A stretch of 64,000 nucleotides of DNA from Chthonomonas sp. (GCA_016788425.1 JAEURQ010000002.1:1033702-1097701), one strand, 5' to 3'; shown: positions 1 through 9,443, numbered from the stretch's first letter. The notes: generated by a model not told the origin, from the letters alone. Numbers and translations are program-made.

Positions 1-90
1 CAAAACTACTGGCTTTCCGGCTTAAGCAAGGTTTTCGACCAAAGACTCGCTATAACGGTGGTGTCCGGCAATTTTGCCAAGGAATTTGTT

Positions 91-468
91 ATGCGTATTT
101 TCGTGTGTCTCGCCCTCGTGGGCTCGTGTGTGGCGGCTCAGGCCGCCCTCTTCAATGTGGATATCCGCAACTTTGCGTTTAGTCCCGACATGCTCACCAT
201 CAATGTGGGCGACCAGGTGCGTTGGACGAACAACGATTTTGCCCCGCACACCGCCAGCAGCACGGCCGGGCCGATGTCGTTCAACAGCGGGACTCTGGGC
301 AATGGCCAATCGTTCACCTTTACGTTCACCGCGGCGGGCAGCTACGACTACATGTGCAACTTCCACCACGACATGATGGGGAGCGTGAACGTGGTGCCGG
401 AACCTAGTTCGATCCTGGCGATGGGCCTAGCTGGCCTGATCCTGATGCGTCGCCGACGCTCAAACTAA
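91..468 (+). CDS. secreted cupredoxin-like protein with PEP-CTERM tag
   Basis: A small secreted protein of 125 residues with a plastocyanin-like fold. The signal peptide ends near AQA (about residue 18). Copper-ligand candidates are visible: a His in FAPHT, and Cys, His and Met in MCNFHHDMM near the end. The C-terminus has VVPEP, a hydrophobic segment and RRRRSN, the PEP-CTERM signal that exosortase recognises. The ATG at 91 is preferred over an in-frame GTG at 58 because AAGGA (79-83) lies 7 nt upstream and the signal peptide starts there. The last 65 bp overlap the convergent cyclase gene. Copper binding is inferred from the family, and the partner redox protein is unknown. Confidence 0.85.
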   Translation: MRIFVCLALVGSCVAAQAALFNVDIRNFAFSPDMLTINVGDQVRWTNNDFAPHTASSTAGPMSFNSGTLGNGQSFTFTFTAAGSYDYMCNFHHDMMGSVNVVPEPSSILAMGLAGLILMRRRRSN

Positions 469-1744
469 ACTCGCGCTGAAACGCCTTGAGCTGGCGGGTG
501 ACTTCGGCAGTCGCCAGCTCGGGCTTCGCTTGCCCAATCGCGTTCGCAATCGCCACGACCCCGCCGGGTTGCATCTCGTCCACCGTGATTTCGGCCCAGT
601 TGCCGTCGCTCCCCAGCACCATGAGGCGACCTCCGTCGCCCGCGATTTTGCTCCCCATCACATCGAGCGGCGCGTCCTTGGGGAACTGCGTGGCGTTGGT
701 TTGCACGAACGCCATAAACTGCGAAAGCTGACTGTAGTGGTTGGCAAACTGCCGACCCTTCGGCGTGCCGCTCAGGCTGCTTGACGCAACCCGCTGGGCA
801 ATGAAGCTGAATTCGTACTTCTTACGAAACTCGGCGATGGCAGCCAAGCGCTCGGGGTCCGCCGAGAGCGCGGCATCTAACTCGCTGACCGGGGCCAAAA
901 TGTCGGCGTCCGGGTCCACTTGCTCCGGCGTGGTGGGCGGGGTGGCGGGCTTGTCCGCATCCTTTTTGGCGGTATCCCGCTTCTCGCGATTGATGGCGGC
1001 TTGCTCCACCGCGCGCTGCGAATCGCTTGCCTGCTTCGCCGAATTCTTGAGAATCGTGAGCACGCCCACGGCGGCCACGGTCAGGGCCACGAGCGCCCCA
1101 AACATGACCAGCAGCGACCGACCGCGCGTGGGTTCGGCGACCTGAATCGGCGTGAGGTCAATCCCCTCCATGGGCGGCGTGGCGGTCATGCGGTGCACCG
1201 TTCCGGAGCCGCCAATAGGCGGAATCATCCACACCACCACGGGTTCGATGATGTGCTTGAGGTGCTTGGTTCCGAGGCTGAGCGGACTCACCTTGATCTT
1301 GCCTTTAATCGTGTCGTACACCACTTGCGACATGCAGATCGCGCCAGGTTTTGCTTCGCCCTGCAGACGCTGAGCCACGTTCACGCCGTCGCCAATGACG
1401 TCGTTTTCGGTTATCACGACGTCGCCCAGGTGGATGCCCATGCGATGCTCCAGAAGCTGGCCCGGCGCGATGTTGCGCGCCTGGTCGTGCAGAAGCTGCT
1501 GCATCGAAAGGGCCGATTGAACGGCGTCGGACGCGCTGACGAAGTACATCAGCAAGCCGTCGCCGGTGCGCTTGATTACTTGGCCGCCGTGCAGGGCGCA
1601 CTCTTGCTCCATCAGAGCAAAGTCGCGATCCAGGGCCGTCATGGTGCCGCGTTCGTCGCGCCCCATGAGCATGGAGAAGCCGACGATATCGGTGAACATG
1701 ATGGCGGCGAGAATGCGCTGACCCGAGTGATGATAATCCTGCAT
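404..1744 (-). CDS. class III adenylate/guanylate cyclase, membrane-anchored
   Basis: A 446-residue protein with an N-terminal class III nucleotide cyclase domain (about 10-175). The metal-binding aspartates are visible in MFTDIVGFS (D19) and RTGDGLLMYF (D62), and the motif GDGVNVAQRL follows. A single membrane segment lies around residues 210-232, followed by a Lys/Pro-rich linker and an unassigned C-terminal region of about 180 residues. The cyclase domain therefore precedes the transmembrane helix and is probably cytoplasmic, with the C-terminal part outside as a possible sensor. cAMP versus cGMP cannot be decided by eye. The gene overlaps the convergent cupredoxin gene by 65 bp. Confidence 0.85.
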   Translation of the reverse strand: MQDYHHSGQRILAAIMFTDIVGFSMLMGRDERGTMTALDRDFALMEQECALHGGQVIKRTGDGLLMYFVSASDAVQSALSMQQLLHDQARNIAPGQLLEHRMGIHLGDVVITENDVIGDGVNVAQRLQGEAKPGAICMSQVVYDTIKGKIKVSPLSLGTKHLKHIIEPVVVWMIPPIGGSGTVHRMTATPPMEGIDLTPIQVAEPTRGRSLLVMFGALVALTVAAVGVLTILKNSAKQASDSQRAVEQAAINREKRDTAKKDADKPATPPTTPEQVDPDADILAPVSELDAALSADPERLAAIAEFRKKYEFSFIAQRVASSSLSGTPKGRQFANHYSQLSQFMAFVQTNATQFPKDAPLDVMGSKIAGDGGRLMVLGSDGNWAEITVDEMQPGGVVAIANAIGQAKPELATAEVTRQLKAFQREFSLSVGDASGSGQLGPSPGSN

Positions 1745-1865
1745 TGAAATCCTACTGAATACAGACTCATTCTAGGCGGATTCGGTGCCATGTTTCACGC
1801 GTTGGCTTCAAAACCCGCAGTTCGTGCCGACAATCCAATGGAGCCCATTTGGACCTCATTGAACG

Positions 1866-3962
1866 ATGCCCACCATTCAAAAGCTTCTTCGGCAAACTGA
1901 CCTCCTGATCGGGGCGGCCCTCCTTGTGGTCGTCGCCATGCTGATTTTGCCGTTGCCGCACTGGATTCTCGACCTTGGCTTGGTTGCCGCCATCGCATCC
2001 AGTGTCGTGATTCTGCTGTCCGCGGTGAACGTGGACGACCCGCTCAAGATGAGCGTCTTCCCCTCGCTGCTGTTGCTCACCACGCTGTTTCGATTGGCGC
2101 TAAGCATTGCCGCCACGAAGCTGATTTTGGGTTCGGGAACCGCGGGTGCCGTCATCGAAACCTTCGGGAACTTCGTCATGGGTGGCGACTTCATCGTCGG
2201 GTTTATCGCGTTCCTTATCCTGATGATCGTGCAGTTCATGGTCATCACGAATGGTTCGGGCCGGGTCTCGGAAGTTGTGGCCCGCTTCACGTTGGACGCC
2301 ATGCCCGGTAAGCAGATGGCAATTGATGCCGACCTCGCGGCCGGGATGATTGACGAAACCCAAGCTCGCGAGCGCCGTAAAAACGTCAAGCGAGAGGCCG
2401 ACTTTTACGGGGCAATGGACGGTGCCTCGAAGTTTGTCAAGGGCGACGCGGTTGCCTCGATCCTCATCATCATCGTCAACATCGTCGGTGGATTCGCCAT
2501 GGGCTTTATGCGCGGCGACGGCGACGCGATGACGATTCTCAAGACGTACGCCCTGCTTTCGGTCGGTGAGGGTCTGGTTTCGCAGATTCCCGCGCTGCTG
2601 ATTTCCACCGCGAGCGGTTTGCTCGTGACCCGCGCCGGGCAAGAGCGCGGCATGGGCGGCGAAGTGCTGAGCCAGGTGCTCGGCCAGCCTAAGGCTCTGC
2701 TTTCTGGGGCGGGTGCGCTCGCCGTTTTCGCGTTCATTCCCGGGTTCCCGGCCACCATTTTCCTGGGCATGGCGGCGGCCCTTTTTGGCGCGTACAAGTT
2801 TGCGACTAAGAACCCCGACCTCACTCAAGTTTTGAAAACCGACGAAGAGAAAAGAGCCGAAATCGATGCTCAAGCCCAGCAGGTGGCGCAGGCGCAACCG
2901 ACCGGACCCGAGGCCGTGCTCCCGCTTTTGCAGGTGGACGCCCTCGAAATCGAGATCGGGCATGGCCTCACGCGTCTCGCCGATACTCGCGCGGGCGGCG
3001 ACTTGCCCGATCGCATCGGCGCGAGCCGCCGCGAAATCGCGATGGAACTTGGCTTTGTCATGCCGAGCGTTCGCATCCGCGACAACATCAACCTCGGCCC
3101 CAATGAATACTGCATCAAGGTCCGGGGCGAAGAAATTGGCCGGGCCCGCATCGAACCGAGCATGCTCTTGGCAATGAAGGGCGGTTCGGATAACCCGCCG
3201 CTGGTGGGGATTCCGACTAAGGAGCCGGTGTTTGGCCTCGAAGCGTACTGGATCGACCGCGGCCACGCCGAAGACGCGAAGATGTCGGGCTACACCGTCG
3301 TCGAGCCCAATATCATGATCTCGACTCACCTCACCGAGATCGTCAAGACCCACGCGCCTGAACTCCTCACCCGGCAAGATGTCAACACGCTGCTCGACCA
3401 GGCGAAGGTCCAAAACCCGACCGTCGTCAACGAGTTGGTGCCGAGCGTGGTGAAGGTGGGCGACGTGCAAAAGGTGCTCCGGCACCTGCTCCGCGAACGT
3501 GTGCCGATCCGCGACATGGTCACGATCCTGGAAACCATGTCGGACTACGCCGACCGCGTTAAGGACTTTGATTCGATGGGCGAGCTTGTGCGCGCCGAAA
3601 TCTGCCGCACCGTGACTCGCCAGAACATGGACGGCGATAAGCTGTTCTGCTTAACGCTCGACGCCCATGTGGAGGACGTGCTGAACGGCGCGCTGCAAAA
3701 CACCACGCTCGGCTCGGTGCTGGTGCTCAACGCCCAAATGCGCGAACAACTCTTTACGGCGTTGCGCGCGGAGACGGATAAGGCGATGATGATGGGCAAC
3801 CAGCCCGTGCTGCTCGCCTCGAACATGGTGCGGTTGCCGCTGCGCCGGTTTATCGAGCACGAGTTCCCCTTCTTGCAGGTCATGGCCTACAACGAAGTCG
3901 CGAGCAAGGTGGACGTCGAGCTTCTCGGGTCTATCCGGTTCGCCGAACAGTTCGCTGCTTAA
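1866..3962 (+). CDS. flhA: flagellar export gate protein FlhA
   Basis: A 698-residue FHIPEP-family protein, normal for FlhA. The first 320 residues hold about eight membrane helices. The family signature covers residues 133-157 (starts RVSEVVARF, contains DAMPGKQMAIDADL). The cytoplasmic domain that docks chaperone-substrate complexes runs from about 360 to the end. FlhA forms the ring around the proton-driven export gate of the flagellar type III secretion system. The gene is isolated: no flhB, flhF or fli genes are nearby. It converges on the next gene with interlocked stop codons (TTAA at 3959-3962). Assignment to flagellar rather than virulence-type secretion rests on overall sequence and the lack of injectisome neighbours. 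Confidence 0.95.
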   Translation: MPTIQKLLRQTDLLIGAALLVVVAMLILPLPHWILDLGLVAAIASSVVILLSAVNVDDPLKMSVFPSLLLLTTLFRLALSIAATKLILGSGTAGAVIETFGNFVMGGDFIVGFIAFLILMIVQFMVITNGSGRVSEVVARFTLDAMPGKQMAIDADLAAGMIDETQARERRKNVKREADFYGAMDGASKFVKGDAVASILIIIVNIVGGFAMGFMRGDGDAMTILKTYALLSVGEGLVSQIPALLISTASGLLVTRAGQERGMGGEVLSQVLGQPKALLSGAGALAVFAFIPGFPATIFLGMAAALFGAYKFATKNPDLTQVLKTDEEKRAEIDAQAQQVAQAQPTGPEAVLPLLQVDALEIEIGHGLTRLADTRAGGDLPDRIGASRREIAMELGFVMPSVRIRDNINLGPNEYCIKVRGEEIGRARIEPSMLLAMKGGSDNPPLVGIPTKEPVFGLEAYWIDRGHAEDAKMSGYTVVEPNIMISTHLTEIVKTHAPELLTRQDVNTLLDQAKVQNPTVVNELVPSVVKVGDVQKVLRHLLRERVPIRDMVTILETMSDYADRVKDFDSMGELVRAEICRTVTRQNMDGDKLFCLTLDAHVEDVLNGALQNTTLGSVLVLNAQMREQLFTALRAETDKAMMMGNQPVLLASNMVRLPLRRFIEHEFPFLQVMAYNEVASKVDVELLGSIRFAEQFAA

Positions 3963-6649
3963 GGCGTCAGACGCCGCGCCACCGCCTTGACGGTCGGCAC
4001 GGGGTCGTCGCGTAGCGAGGTGAACAGCGGACGGAACTCCGCCGGGCAACGCCCGGCGAGGCCGAGCAACGCCTGAATTCGCATCCCCGCGCTCGGGTCG
4101 CCAAGTCGCTCGCCGAGTTCCTTCAGCGCATCGGCGGTGCCGATTAGCGAGAGAAGTTCCAGCCCAGTGCGCGCCTGGGTTTCGCTCGTGCCTTCGAGCA
4201 GTCGTCGCGACGTGGCCAACGCGTTGGTCGGGAACTTGGCGAGAAGGGCCAGCGCGGCCTTGCGCATCATCAGGTTGGGCTGGGTCACCACGGCCTCGGC
4301 GGTCGTGTACGCCTCTTCCGATCCGATTTGGCTGAGCGAAACCATCGCCGCCAAAGCAATCGTGCGGTCAACTCCCGCGACGAGCGGCAACAGCTCAGGC
4401 ACGGCCTCGCGAGCCTGAATCGTGCCCGCGGCCCGCACCGCTTGGCGCTGCAGACTCGGCGTCCGGATCAGACGGCTGAGCACCGGGCCGACTTCCCTAA
4501 CCCCGGCTTCGGAGGCGATGCTGAGCCCATTGCGCAATTCGGCTTCCTTCTGACTCTGGAGCAATCGTTCGGCCAGGCGATCGCGAGCCGGTTGGCCGAT
4601 GCCGCGAATCACCGCTGCGAAAGTACGCACGGAGAGCCGATCCACGTTGGCGAGCTCCTTGTCGAGCATCCAATCGAAGGCAGGCATGCCGATCAGCACG
4701 AGCTTTTGGATGTTATCGGCCACGCTTTGTTGGGCTGTGCCGACGCCCCACTGCCGCGCCAAATCGTAAATGCGCTTGAGCTCGGCGTCGTTGGGGCGGG
4801 CAAGCGACCCCGGCTGGGCGACGGGTTGCTCGACCTCGGGCGTTTCACTCTTCGGCCGGAAGGGGTCTTCGAGGTCGTAGGCCACCCCCCAACTTCCGCT
4901 GGCGGCGGCTTCGCTGTCGTGGATGCCCGCGTAGTACTTGTCCTGACCGCCGAGATCAACGAACAGGCCCACCGATCCGCTCCCGCGGCTCGGGTTTCCT
5001 TGCCCCGGCGGGCCCTGATAGCGGTCTTCGCCGCTCGAATCCAGGAAAATGCCGACGCCACCGGCGTTGCCGGTGCCGGGCGCACTATCGCGCGCGGAGT
5101 AGATGTCGTTCCCATCCCGATCCAGCAGCATCGCGGTCGCCGCGTCGTGACCGATCGCGTGACTCGCGCCGAACTTGGTGAGATACCCATCGTCGCCGCG
5201 CAGATCAAAGAGGTACGCCGCGCAAATGTGCATCGCGCTGGCCTGGGCGTAGTGGTAGGCCGAATAGGTGTCGTGGCCCGAGCCATCGAAGAGTGACCCC
5301 AGGCCGTACCAATAGCTTGCGCCTTGGCAATAGGTCTGGCCGAGATAGCTGTCCATGCCCGAGAGGTCGGTCAGCAGGCCAATGCCGCCGCTCGTGCCGC
5401 CCGAATCCTCTCGGTAACCCATTCCGAAGCCTTGCGCGAACGAATAGTAAATGTCTTTGAAGAGCGGCGAGTTCAAGGTGATGCCACCCGCTTTGTAGGT
5501 GTCGTCGCCAGTGCGATCGACGAGCCATCCGAGCCCTTGCGTGCGGCCAGCCCCTTGCCCCATGAGCCCCAACCGATACTGGTCGGTCCCATCGGTATCA
5601 ATGAGCACGCCCATGCCGAACTGGCCGAAGCCCTGGCTCAGAGTTTGCGCAATATAAACGTCTTCCCCGCCCTCTTTGGCCAGCGCGCCGACGCCCAGCA
5701 AACCTGCGCCGAAGGCAAGGTTTCCACCGCGAAACACATCGTTGCCGCCGACCACCCGCATGATTCCGCAACCAAGGAGACCGACTCCGCCGCCGCCATC
5801 CGCCACATCAAAGGTGTCGTTGCCGCCCAGATCAATGGCCACTCTGGCGCGCTGAACGCCAAACGCGGGGCGTCCCGAATAGGTGTCGTTGCCGCCGAGG
5901 TCCAGAATGAGGTCGTAGTCGCTGCCCGAAATCTTGTCGTCGCCGCGCCCGGTGACCAGAATTTTGAGATCGCCAAGCTGCAACTTGATCGGCGCGGGAA
6001 TGTCGGCCACGACCCCGCGAAGCTGATTCATGGCCTTCTCCACCCCGACGCTCAGGCTCACGCCGGCCGCCAGCAGTTTGTCAAAATCCACCTGTCGGGC
6101 CAAGCCGAGGGTCTGCTCCCAACTCGCGGGCGCGCGATTGACAAAGTCGAACTTGACCGCCTTTTCCTCCACCGCCCAGTAGGGGAGCGACTGTATAAGA
6201 GTCTGCCGCTCCGCCGGGCCGAGCGCGCTCAGCGCAAGTTCCACGTCCGCGTTGGCGGTTTGCAAGGCCGAGATCAGCGTGCCGAATGGCTTGCGGATGT
6301 TCGCGGGCAGGGCCGGAAACATTTCCATATCCTTGGTCACGGTTTCAATGGCCCGCTGGGTCGGGACGAGTTTCTGTCGCCCGGCTCGCAGCATGTCGGA
6401 CATGCTGCGTTTGGTGACCAAGTGCATCTCCATCACGGCGTTGGCGGTCTCAATCGGTCGCTGAATCGCGTCGTCAATGATGCTGGGTCGCAGGCGGTCG
6501 AGGAATCCGCGGCGCTCGTAATTGAGTTCCTCCACCCGCATATTGCCGATGAACAGCGCGTCTTCGAGGCCCGCGCGCTCCGCTTCAGTGAGCTGGGCCG
6601 CACCCAGAGCGGGCAACGCACACAAACTCCCCAGGATCAAAAACTTCAT
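3959..6649 (-). CDS. secreted beta-repeat protein with C-terminal HEAT repeats
   Basis: A protein of 896 residues with a signal peptide (MKFLILGSLCALPALGAAQ). A helical region follows (about 20-200). Then about ten glycine-rich repeats (about 230-600) show a DxxGxDxY core, as in GGNDTYSG, GTDQYRLG and GDDTYKAG, alternating with QGxGxxGxG segments, which suggests a beta-solenoid. The last 270 residues look like HEAT/PBS-type helical repeats. ATG 6649 is preferred over GTG 6661 because it begins the signal peptide and AAGGTGA lies just upstream. It is probably co-transcribed with the VanZ-like gene, whose stop is 8 nt upstream. Function unknown; an extracellular or periplasmic scaffold is plausible. 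Confidence 0.75.
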   Translation of the reverse strand: MKFLILGSLCALPALGAAQLTEAERAGLEDALFIGNMRVEELNYERRGFLDRLRPSIIDDAIQRPIETANAVMEMHLVTKRSMSDMLRAGRQKLVPTQRAIETVTKDMEMFPALPANIRKPFGTLISALQTANADVELALSALGPAERQTLIQSLPYWAVEEKAVKFDFVNRAPASWEQTLGLARQVDFDKLLAAGVSLSVGVEKAMNQLRGVVADIPAPIKLQLGDLKILVTGRGDDKISGSDYDLILDLGGNDTYSGRPAFGVQRARVAIDLGGNDTFDVADGGGGVGLLGCGIMRVVGGNDVFRGGNLAFGAGLLGVGALAKEGGEDVYIAQTLSQGFGQFGMGVLIDTDGTDQYRLGLMGQGAGRTQGLGWLVDRTGDDTYKAGGITLNSPLFKDIYYSFAQGFGMGYREDSGGTSGGIGLLTDLSGMDSYLGQTYCQGASYWYGLGSLFDGSGHDTYSAYHYAQASAMHICAAYLFDLRGDDGYLTKFGASHAIGHDAATAMLLDRDGNDIYSARDSAPGTGNAGGVGIFLDSSGEDRYQGPPGQGNPSRGSGSVGLFVDLGGQDKYYAGIHDSEAAASGSWGVAYDLEDPFRPKSETPEVEQPVAQPGSLARPNDAELKRIYDLARQWGVGTAQQSVADNIQKLVLIGMPAFDWMLDKELANVDRLSVRTFAAVIRGIGQPARDRLAERLLQSQKEAELRNGLSIASEAGVREVGPVLSRLIRTPSLQRQAVRAAGTIQAREAVPELLPLVAGVDRTIALAAMVSLSQIGSEEAYTTAEAVVTQPNLMMRKAALALLAKFPTNALATSRRLLEGTSETQARTGLELLSLIGTADALKELGERLGDPSAGMRIQALLGLAGRCPAEFRPLFTSLRDDPVPTVKAVARRLTP

Positions 6650-6657
6650 CGACACAT

Positions 6658-7407
6658 TCACCTTGATTCAGGACGCGGACGCACTAAGCGCCACACCATA
6701 AAGATTCCCACAATCGTGACGACGCCTGCCAGGTCGAGCGCGACATCCCACACCGAACCGCTCCGCCCGACCAAAAAGCTCTGCCGCCATTCATCGAAAA
6801 TCGCATGCGACATCGCCCACCCCACGCCAAACCAAACGGCTCGCCGGAGGTCATCCCGAGCGGCCAACGCCGCGCGCATCGTGCTGTACGCGAGCAATCC
6901 GTAGAACACAAAATGAATGGTCTTGCGGACGATGTGCGTAAGCGCGTACGCCGCGTCGTAGCTCAGCCCAAAGGCCTGAATAAAGAAGTTGCGCATCGGG
7001 TCGGGTCCGCCGCGCGCTCCGCTGAGATAGGCGATCGAGAGCCCGAGCAAGCCGGCGACGACAAACCACCCTAAACTCCGACGCAGGGAAACATCGCGAA
7101 CCAAGCTTGGAAGGCTCACACAAACGCTCACTCCGGCCAGCGCCAAATAGGGCTGCCACATTGCACTCGGAATACTGCTCTTATAGGCCGACCACAAAAA
7201 CGCGGTTGTGACCAACGGTAGGTAGGCGACCAATCCGTGAAGAAAGGTGGCCACGGCAAAGCTCTGCGCGGAGCCCGCGCCAAGCGTCAACATGGCCGCC
7301 AGGGCCAGCGCCAAAAACGTGCGCAAGTCATACTGCGCCCAGCCCACGACCAGCCACCCAAGGAACGCGAGCCCGACGACTATAATGAGGGGGCTGGGTT
7401 TTTGCAT
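6658..7407 (-). CDS. VanZ-like integral membrane protein
   Basis: A 249-residue membrane protein. The N-terminal half has four or more hydrophobic helices; the C-terminal half (about 150-245) matches the VanZ-like pattern, with KTIHFVFYGLLAY, a following helix with FDEWRQSF, and a last helix. VanZ-type proteins have been linked to envelope and glycopeptide phenotypes but the biochemical role is not settled. The start (ATG 7405-7407) was chosen because hydrophobic sequence begins there; the longer open frame upstream is antisense to surE. Only three bases separate this start codon from the divergent surE start, so each gene's promoter must lie at least partly inside the other gene. Confidence 0.75.
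   Translation of the reverse strand: MQKPSPLIIVVGLAFLGWLVVGWAQYDLRTFLALALAAMLTLGAGSAQSFAVATFLHGLVAYLPLVTTAFLWSAYKSSIPSAMWQPYLALAGVSVCVSLPSLVRDVSLRRSLGWFVVAGLLGLSIAYLSGARGGPDPMRNFFIQAFGLSYDAAYALTHIVRKTIHFVFYGLLAYSTMRAALAARDDLRRAVWFGVGWAMSHAIFDEWRQSFLVGRSGSVWDVALDLAGVVTIVGIFMVWRLVRPRPESR
7381..7386 (+). promoter_or_regulatory. -10 box (TATAAT) for surE inside the VanZ-like gene
   Basis: A perfect TATAAT lies 24 nt before the surE ATG, within the antisense 5' end of the VanZ-like gene. The leader would be about 18 nt. No convincing -35 hexamer is visible at the right distance. Confidence 0.45.
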
Positions 7408-7410
7408 TCC

Positions 7411-8196
7411 ATGAAGATTTTGATCACCAACGACGATGGCGTGCATGCCAAAGGAATTGCCGTGCTGGCGCGGGTTGCCCAGCGACTCGGCGACGTGAAG
7501 ATTTACGCTCCGGACCGCGAGCGCAGCGCCTGCGGTCACGGCATGACGCTGCGCGATCCGTTGCGCGTGCGTCAGGTGAATTGGGAGCGAGTCTGCGGCT
7601 ATTGGGGTGAACCGAGCCGGGCCGAGGCGTTTGAAGTCAACGGCATTCCCGTGGACTGCGTCAACGTCGGCCTGACCGAAGGCTGGCCCGAGTGCGACCT
7701 GGTGCTGAGCGGCATCAATCACGGCCCGAACCTGGGGTTCGACGTGACCTACAGCGGGACCGTCGCGGGGGCAATGGAGGGCGCCATTAATAATGTCCGC
7801 GCGATTTCGCTGAGCATGGCGCTGTTTGTCGAAGGGCAACCGCTTCACTTGGACACCGCCGAAATCTGGCTGAACGAATATCTGCCTCGATTGGTGGAGA
7901 CCAAACTGCCTGAGCGCACCTTCCTCAATGTCAACATTCCCGCGATTGCCGCGCCCGAGATTCAGGGCGTCAAGGTGGTGGGCATGGGGCAACGTGTCTA
8001 TGAAGACCGCGTCGAGCTCCGCAGCGATCCCTGGGGACGGCCTTATTACTGGCAGGGCGGCGTGGTGGTGATGGACGCGAAGGCGCCGGATACCGATGTT
8101 CACAGCGTGAGCCAAGGCTATGTAAGCGTGACTCCGATTACGCTGGATTGGACCGATCGGGGCGCGATGGCGGCCTTGGCCGACGAACTCGCCTAG
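7411..8196 (+). CDS. surE: 5'/3'-nucleotidase SurE
   Basis: A 261-residue protein of the SurE survival-protein family, which removes phosphate from nucleoside monophosphates with a divalent metal. The metal-binding start MKILITNDDG (D8, D9), the RERSACGH loop and SGINHGPNLG (conserved Asn) are all present. ATG 7411 is the conserved family start; the open frame upstream is not conserved sequence. In many bacteria surE neighbours pcm or rpoS, but not here. The gene is followed after 14 bp by an acyl-CoA dehydrogenase gene that has its own -10 box. Confidence 0.93.
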   Translation: MKILITNDDGVHAKGIAVLARVAQRLGDVKIYAPDRERSACGHGMTLRDPLRVRQVNWERVCGYWGEPSRAEAFEVNGIPVDCVNVGLTEGWPECDLVLSGINHGPNLGFDVTYSGTVAGAMEGAINNVRAISLSMALFVEGQPLHLDTAEIWLNEYLPRLVETKLPERTFLNVNIPAIAAPEIQGVKVVGMGQRVYEDRVELRSDPWGRPYYWQGGVVVMDAKAPDTDVHSVSQGYVSVTPITLDWTDRGAMAALADELA

Positions 8197-8197
8197 G

Positions 8198-8203
8198 TAC
8201 AAT
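8198..8203 (+). promoter_or_regulatory. -10 box (TACAAT) for a leaderless acyl-CoA dehydrogenase mRNA
   Basis: TACAAT ends 7 nt before the ATG at 8211 and there is no Shine-Dalgarno sequence between. Transcription would start at or next to the A of the start codon. Confidence 0.55.
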
Positions 8204-8210
8204 CTTAGGC

Positions 8211-9401
8211 ATGGACTTTGCCCTGACGCAAGAACACGAACTCGTCCGCGAGATGGCCTACAAGTTTGGCCAAAACGAAATTCTCCCCGGCCTCGCCGAA
8301 CGCGATCGCAACCATGTGAGCGACGCGACAATGCTGGAAACCATGGCCCGCGGAGGAATCTTGGGAACGTCGATCCCGGCAAAGTACGGCGGCACCGACA
8401 CGGACTATATTTCGCTGGGCATCGTGTGCGACGAGCTTGAGCGCGCCGATACCAGCGCGCGCGTGGTCATGAGCGTCCACAGCGGCCTGCACTGCATGAC
8501 CTTGATGCAATGGGGCACCGAGGAGCAAAAGCAGCGCTGGCTTCCCGACCTTGCTTCCGGCAAGCGCTGGGGTGGGTTTGGCCTGACCGAACCGAACGCC
8601 GGTTCCGACGCGGCCAACATCAAGACGACCGCCCGAAAGGATGGCGACAGCTACATTATTAATGGCAGCAAGACGTGGATCAGCCTTGCGGACTACGCGC
8701 ACCAGTTTTTGGTGGTCACGCGGCTGAGCGACAGCAACGCCAAAGCGCCCTACGCCGCGTTTATTGTCGATCGAACGACGCCGGGCTTTTCCAGCCGACC
8801 GCTCAAGGGCAAGCTAGGCGTGCGCGCCGGTAACACCGGCGAACTCTTTTTCGAGGACATGCGCATTCCTGCCGATTGCATGCTGGGCGAGGAAGGCGAC
8901 GGATTTAAGGTCGCCATGTCGGCGCTCGACCACGGTCGCTACACGGTGGCCGCGGGCGCAGTGGGCATCATCGAAGCTTGTCTTGATGCGAGCGTCAAGT
9001 ACGCCAACGAGCGAACGGTCGGCGGCGAAGCCATCGGCCGCAAGCAGCTCGTCCAACAGATGATCGCAAGCATGGTGCAAGGCCGCGAGATCGGGCGACT
9101 GCTTTACTACAAGGTGGGTTGGATGAAGAACACCGGCCAGCGGCACACCAAGGAATGCAGCCTGGCGAAGTGGCACAACTGCGCCGCCGCCTTTGACGCC
9201 GCCAACAAGGCGATTGAAATCCACGGCGCATACGGCTTTAGCGACGAGTTCCCGGTGGAGCGATACTTCCGCAACTCGCGCGGCGCGATGATCTACGAGG
9301 GCACGCACGAGATCCACACGATCATGCAAGCCGAGTATGAGCTCGGTTACCGCCAGGATCGGCCCCTAGCAAAGGTGCTTCCTACGTACCCGTTCGCCTA
9401 A
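8211..9401 (+). CDS. acyl-CoA dehydrogenase
   Basis: A 396-residue FAD-dependent acyl-CoA dehydrogenase, full length for the family. The N-terminal helical domain starts MDFALTQEHELVREM. The middle beta domain has FGLTEPNAGSDAANI, a signature loop that contacts FAD and substrate. The C-terminal domain includes RYFRNSRGAMIYEGTHEIH, where the Glu of YEGT is the usual catalytic base. The substrate (short, branched or glutaryl chain) cannot be told by eye. The longer open frame starting at 8148 overlaps surE and is rejected in favour of the ATG at 8211, where the conserved sequence begins. Confidence 0.93.
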   Translation: MDFALTQEHELVREMAYKFGQNEILPGLAERDRNHVSDATMLETMARGGILGTSIPAKYGGTDTDYISLGIVCDELERADTSARVVMSVHSGLHCMTLMQWGTEEQKQRWLPDLASGKRWGGFGLTEPNAGSDAANIKTTARKDGDSYIINGSKTWISLADYAHQFLVVTRLSDSNAKAPYAAFIVDRTTPGFSSRPLKGKLGVRAGNTGELFFEDMRIPADCMLGEEGDGFKVAMSALDHGRYTVAAGAVGIIEACLDASVKYANERTVGGEAIGRKQLVQQMIASMVQGREIGRLLYYKVGWMKNTGQRHTKECSLAKWHNCAAAFDAANKAIEIHGAYGFSDEFPVERYFRNSRGAMIYEGTHEIHTIMQAEYELGYRQDRPLAKVLPTYPFA

Positions 9402-9417
9402 GAGCGCACAAAAATGT

Positions 9418-9443
9418 GGGCGCCCCGCGGGGCGCCCTTTTTT
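9418..9443 (+). terminator. rho-independent terminator after acyl-CoA dehydrogenase
   Basis: A perfect 20-nt palindrome (9418-9437, arms of ten G/C-rich bases) followed by six T residues. It sits 17 bp after the stop codon. Confidence 0.92.

Noticed and set aside
4328..5296. 322-codon plus-strand frame over the 896-residue gene
   Set aside because: A shadow of the coding strand; no signal peptide or motif, and composition typical of antisense frames.
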